Source of the DNA: Streptomyces sp. OR43
GTDB taxonomy: Bacteria; Actinomycetota; Actinomycetes; Streptomycetales; Streptomycetaceae
Assembly: GCF_008042275.1 (NCBI RefSeq)
Contig: NZ_RDBK01000043.1
Location: forward strand, 1,199,394 to 1,231,642
Length of the DNA: 32,249 nucleotides
Direction of reading: 5' to 3'
This document shows positions 29,912 to 32,249 of this stretch, in pieces. Each line of letters begins with the position of its first letter. The first letter of the stretch is position 1. The translations under genes were made by a program, and so were the position numbers. The notes under the pieces were generated by a model. That model saw only the letters and a list, made by a program, of their open reading frames with translations. It was not told the origin of the DNA and did not search any database.

Positions 29912-30430
29912 CTACTGCCCCTTCTGTGCCGCCTCCGCCATCTTCGCCGTCGTGCTGGCGCCGTCCAGCGCCTCGCGGATGATGTCGGCGTGGCCGCTGT
30001 GGTGGGTGATCTCGCGGAAGATGTGCCACAGGACGTGACGGACGGTCCACCGGACCGGCTCCGGGGGCGACCACGGGTAGGCGGGCAGCGTGACCTCGCG
30101 GTCGAGATCGGCCTCCTCGCGCACCGTACGGTCGAAGTCCGCGGCCGCGGCGTGGAAGGCCTCCAGCAGCTCGGGCAGCTTCTCCGTGTCGGTCATCCGC
30201 TGGCCGTCGGGGTCGAGGTCGGCCCAGTCGACCTTGGCCGGGGCGGTGCCCTCGATCACGTCCAGCCAGCTGCGCTGCACGAGCCCGAGGTGCTTCAGCA
30301 GACCGCCGAGCGTCAGCTCGCTGACGGTCGTGCGGGCGCGGGCCCGGGTGTCGTCGAGGTTCTCGACGGTGAAGAGAAAGTTGGTGCGCTGGTCGGTCAC
30401 GAGCGCGAGCAGATCGTCGCGTTCCGGCAT
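29912..30430 (-). CDS. DinB-family protein
   Basis: 172 residues, ATG 30430 with a near-ideal GGAGGAAAAC before it. DinB four-helix fold: the N-terminal helix RDDLLALVTDQRTNFLFTVENL, SELTLGGLLKHLGLVQRSW with the first metal His, and WTVRHVLWHIFREITHHSGHADIIREAL with the remaining histidines. The family includes thiol-dependent transferases using mycothiol or bacillithiol; the substrate is unknown. Convergent with the acetyltransferase and downstream of the EamA exporter gene by 68 bases on the same strand. Confidence 0.92.
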   Translation of the reverse strand: MPERDDLLALVTDQRTNFLFTVENLDDTRARARTTVSELTLGGLLKHLGLVQRSWLDVIEGTAPAKVDWADLDPDGQRMTDTEKLPELLEAFHAAAADFDRTVREEADLDREVTLPAYPWSPPEPVRWTVRHVLWHIFREITHHSGHADIIREALDGASTTAKMAEAAQKGQ

Positions 30431-30498
30431 GTTTTCCTCCAGGTCGGATATCGCGATCACCCTAGGTTCGCGACCCCGGCCACGCAGCCGGAACACGT

Positions 30499-31467
30499 TC
30501 ATCCGCCCGTGCTTCCCTCCGGCGCCCGCTTCCCGGCGCCCCGCACCTGGCTGCGTACCGCCCCCATGCTCGCGCCGATGACGAGCGCGATGGCCAGGGC
30601 GTCCGTGGTGGAGAGGGCCTGGTCGAGGATGAGGAAGCCGGCCGCGGCCGCGATGGCGGGTTCCAGGCTCATCAGGATCGCGAAGGTGGGGGCGGGCAGC
30701 CGGCGCAGCGCCATGAGTTCGAGCGTGTACGGCAGGACCGAGCTCAGCAGCGCGACGGCGGCGCCCAGGCCGAGCGTCGAGGGGACGAGGAGCTTCGAGC
30801 CGGATTCCATGATGCCGAGCGGCAACGAGAGGACCGCGGCCACCACCATCGCCAGGGCCAGTCCGTCGGCCTGCGGGAAGCGGCGGCCGGTGCGGGCGCT
30901 GAAGACGATGTACGCCGCCCACATGGCACCGGCGGCGAGCGCGTACACGGCGCCCACTGGATCGAGCCGGTCGAAGCCGCCGCCGCTCAGCAGCAGCACA
31001 CCGCCCAGCGCGAGTCCGGCCCAGACCACGTTGACGAGGCGGCGCGAGGCGATCACCGAGAGGGCGAGCGGGCCCAGCACCTCCAGGGTCACGGCGGCGC
31101 CGAGCGGGATGCGGTCGGCGGCCTGGTAGAAGAGCGTGTTCATGCCGCCCATCGCGAGGCCGAAGGCCACCACCGTGCCCCAGTCGGCCCGCGAGTGGCC
31201 GCGCAGCTTCGGCCGGCAGACGACGAGCAGCACGAGAGCCGCGGCGGCGAGCCGCAGCGTCACGACACCGAGCGCGCCGGCCTTCGGCATCAGCAGCACC
31301 GCGACCGCCGAGCCGAACTGGACGGAGAGCCCGCCCGCGACCACCAGCGCGACCGGTGCGAGCGCCGCCCTGCGCCCTCCGGTCCGGGGTCCTTCGCCGA
31401 GGACGGTGACCGCTTCGGGGACGGCGACTGCTGCGGCCGGTTCTGCCGCGGTGCCCTGGTTGTTCAC
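30499..31467 (-). CDS. EamA/DMT-family exporter
   Basis: 322 residues from GTG 31467 (VNNQGTAAEPAAA); ATG 31527 or 31545 would lengthen it but would run through the paired TGCACT sites. About ten membrane helices in two EamA repeats, for example ALAPVALVVAGGLSVQFGSAVAVLL, GTVVAFGLAMGGMNTLFYQAADRIPLG and PAPTFAILMSLEPAIAAAAGFLILDQAL. RhtA/YdcZ-like proteins of this family export amino acids or other metabolites. The divergent LysR gene very likely controls it. The ligand cannot be told. Confidence 0.88.
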   Translation of the reverse strand: MNNQGTAAEPAAAVAVPEAVTVLGEGPRTGGRRAALAPVALVVAGGLSVQFGSAVAVLLMPKAGALGVVTLRLAAAALVLLVVCRPKLRGHSRADWGTVVAFGLAMGGMNTLFYQAADRIPLGAAVTLEVLGPLALSVIASRRLVNVVWAGLALGGVLLLSGGGFDRLDPVGAVYALAAGAMWAAYIVFSARTGRRFPQADGLALAMVVAAVLSLPLGIMESGSKLLVPSTLGLGAAVALLSSVLPYTLELMALRRLPAPTFAILMSLEPAIAAAAGFLILDQALSTTDALAIALVIGASMGAVRSQVRGAGKRAPEGSTGG

Positions 31468-31501
31468 CTGCTGGCCCGACTTTCTGAGTTCACGAGGAGA
31501 A

Positions 31502-31542
31502 AAGTGCAACACAATGCACTTCTCCATTGAAGATACTGCACT
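31502..31542. promoter_or_regulatory. Candidate LysR binding sites
   Basis: AAGTGCA - six bases - TGCACTT is a perfect inverted repeat at 31502-31521. A further TGCACT at 31537-31542 lies 22 bases from the previous one, two helical turns away. It is in the divergent gap between the exporter and the LysR gene, the usual place for LysR-type control. Confidence 0.5.
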
Positions 31543-31590
31543 CATCCCGTGCAGCCCATTCCTTTACCGTAGGCACCGGCGCGCGGCGCG

Positions 31591-31619
31591 TGAAATGCCG
31601 ATTGGGCTCCCGTTATGCT
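31591..31619 (+). promoter_or_regulatory. Candidate promoter of LysR gene
   Basis: TGAAAT (31591-31596), 17 bases, TATGCT (31614-31619). The ATG follows eight bases later without a ribosome site, so the mRNA is probably leaderless or nearly so. Confidence 0.45.
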
Positions 31620-31627
31620 CCACACGC

Positions 31628-32249
31628 ATGAGCACCGGACCGAGCGCGGGCGGCACGACGGGCAAGAACGCAGGCAGCGGAGCCGGAGGCGCCCACCGCG
31701 CCCTCGAGATCCGCCATCTGCGGGCGTTCCTCGCCGTCGCCGATGAGTCCAGCATCACCCGGGCCGCGGCCAGGCTGCGCCTCACCCAGCCCGCCGTCTC
31801 CCGCACCCTGGCCGCCCTGGAGCACCATCTCGGCCTCCGGCTCGTCGACCGTTCCACCCACCATCTGGACCTCACCCCCGAGGGCGTCGCCTTCCGTGAC
31901 CGGGCGGCCGTGGCGGTCGCCGCCTTCGACGCGGCGACCGATGCCGAGGGGCTGCGCCGGTGGCCGTTGCGGCTCGGTCACGCCTGGTCCGCGTTCGGCC
32001 GCTACACCACCCCGCTGCTCCGCGACTGGCAGGAGCGCTACCCGCGGACCCCGCTGGAACTCCGCCGGATCGACGACCGCACCGCCGGCCTGACCCGCGG
32101 CGAGGTCGACGCCGCCCTGCTGCGCGGCCCCGTGGACGCGCCGGGGCTCGTCACGGAGGTGCTGTACGAGGAGGAGCGGGTCGCGGCCGTGGCGGCGGAC
32201 GGCCCCCTCGCCTCCCGCGCCACGCTCCGGCTGGCCGATCTGGCGACCG
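31628..32249 (+). CDS. LysR-family regulator, 3' end beyond window
   Basis: 207 codons are visible from ATG 31628; the frame is open at the window end. A Gly/Ser-rich tail of about 25 residues precedes the winged helix-turn-helix (LEIRHLRAFLAVADESSITRAAARLRLTQPAVSRTLAALEHHLGLRLVDRS, about 26-76), then the start of the substrate-binding domain (WPLRLGHAWSAFGRYTTPLLRDW). It probably activates or represses the divergent EamA exporter in response to the exported compound. About 300 residues would be expected in full. Confidence 0.9.
   Translation, partial: MSTGPSAGGTTGKNAGSGAGGAHRALEIRHLRAFLAVADESSITRAAARLRLTQPAVSRTLAALEHHLGLRLVDRSTHHLDLTPEGVAFRDRAAVAVAAFDAATDAEGLRRWPLRLGHAWSAFGRYTTPLLRDWQERYPRTPLELRRIDDRTAGLTRGEVDAALLRGPVDAPGLVTEVLYEEERVAAVAADGPLASRATLRLADLAT

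Overview
High-G+C DNA with long antisense shadow frames, GTG/TTG starts, start/stop overlaps and a TTA codon kept for one gene points to Streptomyces or a close relative. From memory, the order carboxylase - acyl-CoA dehydrogenase - CoA ligase - enoyl-CoA hydratase - TetR, then citrate synthase-like - pdxH - PAS protein - SIS protein - dmdR1, resembles the S. coelicolor region around SCO4380-SCO4394. I could not check this.

Layout. 1-7.2 kb: tail of a periplasmic-type binding protein, a membrane protein with a long disordered cytoplasmic arm, a TPR-type regulator, a small Prim-Pol-like protein and an ABC exporter pair. 7.2-9.8 kb: an alpha/beta hydrolase with a TTA codon, a 670-base non-coding stretch and the iron regulator dmdR1 (opposed by an adm-type antisense frame). 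9.9-12.8 kb: SIS protein behind a DasR-like site, a chloramphenicol phosphotransferase-like kinase and a PAS/GAF protein. 12.87-13.1 kb: a short transcription unit with a 15-base match to the anti-Shine-Dalgarno end of 16S rRNA, a 12-codon frame and strong RNA folds. 13.1-18.7 kb: pdxH, a citrate synthase-like gene, a zinc-ribbon-like protein behind a perfect 26-base palindrome, a lipoprotein, two acetyltransferases and a Tat-type lipoprotein.

18.8-29.1 kb, minus strand: one eight-gene operon (DinB/mycothiol-type protein, AtuA-like, carboxylase beta, carboxylase alpha, acyl-CoA dehydrogenase, acyl-CoA ligase, enoyl-CoA hydratase, TetR). Most junctions overlap by a few bases. Its content matches the acyl-CoA carboxylation logic of the Atu (acyclic terpene) and Liu (leucine/isovalerate) pathways, and a palindrome at the head of the operon is a likely site for the TetR. 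29.2-32.2 kb: acetyltransferase, DinB protein, EamA exporter and a divergent LysR gene that runs off the window.

Two perfect inverted duplications (1-139/333-471 and 7204-7390/8206-8392) interrupt the binding-protein and ABC permease genes. Both break at the same GGGCGGGCGG tract. They are either template-switch rearrangements or assembly chimeras and should be settled before those two genes are interpreted.
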